Positions 13,353 to 14,741 of a stretch of DNA of 14,741 nucleotides are shown here, piece by piece. This DNA comes from Nitrospirota bacterium (lineage in GTDB: Bacteria > Nitrospirota_A > Leptospirillia > Leptospirillales > Leptospirillaceae). Made by a program: the position numbers and the translations under genes. The notes under the pieces were generated by a model. The model worked only from the letters and a program-made list of their open reading frames with translations. It was not told where the DNA came from and did not search any database. The stretch lies in contig JAKBTA010000031.1 in NCBI GenBank assembly GCA_021844645.1, positions 1 through 14,741 on the forward strand, written 5' to 3'. Position 1 is the first letter of the stretch; every line of letters begins with the position of its first letter.

Positions 13353-13389
13353 ATTTCAGACAGGGACAATCTCCTGAATGTTCTGAAAT
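13353..13389 (-). other. Bulged 12-bp hairpin in the acsA upstream region, possible structured RNA
   Basis: On the + strand ATTTCAGA (13353-13360) and CAGG (13361-13364) pair with CCTG (13373-13376) and TCTGAAAT (13382-13389). A loop of eight bases and a five-base bulge (AATGT, 13377-13381) remain. Read on the minus strand it would lie in the acsA leader or upstream DNA. It matches no riboswitch class that I recognise. Confidence 0.4.
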
Positions 13390-13543
13390 TGGTTTCTCTC
13401 TTCTTCGAAGACTCTTTTTAATAAGGAGATTTTGTGGACTTCATAAAAATAGGATGAAACGGAATCGAATCATGATTGGTTTCCGGAAGAAGGTCAGGCT
13501 GGTACAAGATTGGGAGCCGGTAGAGTGGTCTCAGCGTTCTGGC

Positions 13544-13579
13544 ATAAAAAGCGGGATCCTCGTCGAGAGAAGTCCCGCT
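13544..13579 (-). terminator. Rho-independent terminator of the PEP-CTERM gene
   Basis: On the minus strand AGCGGGA (13579-13573) pairs with TCCCGCT (13556-13550), a 7-bp stem with a 16-base loop region, followed at once by a T run (TTTTTA, continuing the stem end). It lies 27 bases after the stop codon of the repeat protein. Confidence 0.78.
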
Positions 13580-13605
13580 CTGAAAGGAATCGAAATCGTC
13601 TGATC

Positions 13606-14313
13606 TTACAGTTTACTCAGAAGGTCCTTCTGTTTCCTGGTGGAAATGATTCCCATCAGGAGAATCCCTGTTCCGAATAAAAGCATTGTGGAAGGTTCAG
13701 GTGTGGATGAAATGTTGGGAGTTGCAATAAATCCGCTAGTCCCTGAATCATTGCCATAGCGCCCTACGATGGCGCCTGCTCCGTTGATACCGGTCGCTTG
13801 GGTAATATAATTTCCTGTCAAAGCGATCGTCGTGAAAATACCATTCTGGTCGAGAAATCCGTAAGAACCGGAATTATTGCTGTAGCCTCCCACGATGGCA
13901 CCCGCTCCGTTGATCCCGTAAGCAGTGGTCCCTAGAGTCGCATTTGGGTCAATGATGTTTGTGTAGGAGCCATTCTGATAAAGAAATCCATAAGAACCGG
14001 AATTATTGCTGTAGCCTCCCACGATGGCGCCTGCTCTGTTGATCCCGTAAGCAGAGGTCCCTAGAGTCGCATTTGGGTCAATGATGTTCGAGTAGGAGCC
14101 ATTCTGGTCGAGAAATCCGTAAGAACCGGAATTATTGCTGTAGCCTCCCACGATGGCACCCGCTCCATTGATTCCGTAAGCAGCGGTCCCTACAGTCGCA
14201 TTTGGGTCATTGATGGTCGTGTAGGTATATACGGTGGCCTGGGCCACTTCTCCGGCATACAACATCATTATTGTCATGAATAAACCAACCAGCCGATTTC
14301 TTTTAAAGCCCAT
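13606..14313 (-). CDS. PEP-CTERM sorted protein with HAF-type extracellular repeats
   Basis: This is an exported surface or exopolysaccharide-associated protein, to be cut and processed by an exosortase. The 235 residues begin with a signal peptide (RNRLVGLFMTIMMLYAG, cleavage near AQA, residue 26). Three complete 43-residue repeats (34-76, 77-119, 120-162) and a degenerate fourth (about 163-197) follow. Each repeat carries AYGINGAGAIVGGYSNNSGS and YGFLDQNG, the HAF repeat pattern. The C-terminus has TPEPSTM (204-210), the hydrophobic helix LLFGTGILLMGIIS (211-224) and the basic tail TRKQK, together the PEP-CTERM signal. AAGGAG lies nine bases before the ATG. The exosortase gene is not in the window. 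A sigma-54-like promoter is upstream and a good terminator downstream, so it is probably a single-gene unit. Ligand or structural role is unknown. Confidence 0.93.
   Translation of the reverse strand: MGFKRNRLVGLFMTIMMLYAGEVAQATVYTYTTINDPNATVGTAAYGINGAGAIVGGYSNNSGSYGFLDQNGSYSNIIDPNATLGTSAYGINRAGAIVGGYSNNSGSYGFLYQNGSYTNIIDPNATLGTTAYGINGAGAIVGGYSNNSGSYGFLDQNGIFTTIALTGNYITQATGINGAGAIVGRYGNDSGTSGFIATPNISSTPEPSTMLLFGTGILLMGIISTRKQKDLLSKL
13723..14214 (-). repeat. Tandem 129-bp coding repeats (three full, one degenerate)
   Basis: Full units lie at 14086-14214, 13957-14085 and 13828-13956. Comparing them by hand, the first and second differ at 14 of 129 bases and the second and third at 16. A central block of about 40 bases covering the SNNSGSYGF codons is almost unchanged. 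The fourth unit (13723-13827) has diverged and lost a few codons. High DNA identity points to recent duplication or ongoing homogenisation. Confidence 0.9.
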
Positions 14314-14403
14314 GGTGAGAGTCTCCTTGGATATATTTGTTTTTCCGTGACAGAAATAAAGAGGGAATGCTGAACCAGCTTCAAATTTCTCAGGAGGAAC
14401 GCA

Positions 14404-14420
14404 AGCAAATTCCGTGCGAC
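14404..14420 (-). promoter_or_regulatory. Near-consensus sigma-54 (-24/-12) promoter of the PEP-CTERM gene
   Basis: On the minus strand the site reads GTCGCACGGAATTTGCT. Against the sigma-54 consensus (TGGCACG, four bases, TTGCW) it differs only in one base of the -24 GG pair (C for G); spacing to TTGCT is exact. It is about 90 bases upstream of the start codon, in the right orientation. The GG pair is normally the most conserved part, so activity is not certain. Confidence 0.45.
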
Positions 14421-14741
14421 CAAAAATGTCTCGTGCAAAATGGGATAATCCAAAATGTGTTGACTGATTTTAAATGGACAAAAAAAATCGGTAACGCTCA
14501 TTGAAACCAGGTGAGATGAAAAAAATCTTGACACGTGTAAAAGTTATGGACATTTGAGAAGACTCTCTGATCCACAGGAAGCCTGATGAGTGATCATTTT
14601 GAGTCCAGCATAAGAAAATCAGGTTTTAATGCATGTTATGGACCTTATTTTTTGCCTTGAATGTTCTGGGGCCAGGATATGGTTGCACTCACAATTTTCT
14701 CCGATCCTTGCCCCCGCCCGACTCCCGTCCTAGAATGGATC
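14421..14741. other. Interval without a recognised gene at the window's right end
   Basis: No coding sequence with a plausible start, ribosome site and protein-like composition was found. It holds an 8-bp palindrome ACACGTGT (14531-14538) next to a lone TTGACA, and a possible outgoing promoter at 14708-14736. Any enhancer site for an activator of the sigma-54-like promoter would be expected here, but none was identified. Confidence 0.5.
14708..14736 (+). promoter_or_regulatory. Possible promoter pointing out of the window
   Basis: TTGCCC (14708-14713), a 17-bp spacer and TAGAAT (14731-14736) give a plausible sigma-70 arrangement. The spacer is almost pure pyrimidine on this strand and very GC-rich, unlike the other promoters here. 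No downstream gene can be seen. Confidence 0.3.

Larger units (their letters stand above)
13166..13543. other. Gene-poor interval upstream of acsA
   Basis: I see no convincing coding sequence here. It contains a perfect 12-bp palindrome (13218-13229), a weak possible acsA -10 box (TAGAAT on the minus strand, 13247-13242, with a poor -35), a small 5-bp hairpin (13257-13271), a G7 run (13337-13343) and a bulged 12-bp hairpin (13353-13389). It ends at the terminator of the opposite-side gene, so it is the promoter and leader region of acsA. Confidence 0.6.

Noticed and set aside
13286..13603. Open frame of 105 codons on the + strand between acsA and the PEP-CTERM gene
   Set aside because: It runs through the terminator stem of the opposite gene, has no good ribosome site, contains few protein-like patterns and resembles no family. 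A shorter version from ATG 13454 has the same faults.
14528..14556. Perfect TTGACA at 14528-14533 as a promoter
   Set aside because: No acceptable -10 box stands 16-18 bp downstream (the position reads CATTTG), and no gene follows.

Overview
The window is ordinary-density bacterial chromosome of moderate GC content. It carries about 13 protein genes, and no rRNA, tRNA, CRISPR array or transposase could be recognised. The gene mix suggests a Gram-negative acidophile or metal-tolerant chemolithotroph: an ars operon with a C-terminal-cysteine ArsR, a PEP-CTERM envelope protein, an RcnR/CsoR-type sensor and several envelope lipoproteins. Leptospirillum (Nitrospirota) is my best guess, but this is an inference from gene content and style, not from a marker gene.

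Region 1 (1-3190, + strand) is an arsenic operon: the 3' part of arsR, then arsC (thioredoxin-type arsenate reductase), arsD (As(III) metallochaperone) and arsA (two-domain ATPase). ArsC would reduce arsenate, ArsD would pass As(III) to ArsA, and ArsA would energise an efflux pump. No pump gene (arsB or acr3) follows. The operon ends at a hairpin shared with a convergent small membrane-protein gene.

Region 2 (3247-7525) holds a small NrtS-like nitrate/nitrite transporter gene (-), then, on the + strand, a medium-chain NAD(P)-dependent oxidoreductase, rmuC and a monovalent cation:proton antiporter.

Region 3 (7576-10800, + strand) starts with a small RcnR/CsoR-family regulator that contains no cysteine and has a strong promoter overlapping a G-tract operator-like site. 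It is followed by three exported proteins: a TPR lipoprotein with its own promoter, a probable outer-membrane barrel protein, and a second lipoprotein with a hairpin-containing leader. The region closes with a hairpin terminator.

Region 4 (10843-13165, - strand) is a two-gene unit: acetyl-CoA synthetase followed 25 bases later by a glyoxalase-fold protein. Upstream of it lie about 440 bases without a convincing gene, holding a 12-bp perfect palindrome, a bulged 12-bp hairpin and the terminator of the next gene.

Region 5 (13606-14741) is a PEP-CTERM protein gene (-) built of 43-residue HAF-type repeats that are nearly identical at DNA level. A near-consensus sigma-54 promoter lies upstream of it. 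The last about 320 bases hold no gene, but a possible outgoing promoter sits at the very end.

The items most worth a second look are the cysteine-free RcnR-like sensor, the sigma-54-like promoter of the repeat protein, the bulged hairpin upstream of acsA, the pump-less ars operon and the NrtS-like neighbour. None of them by itself proves a new system.
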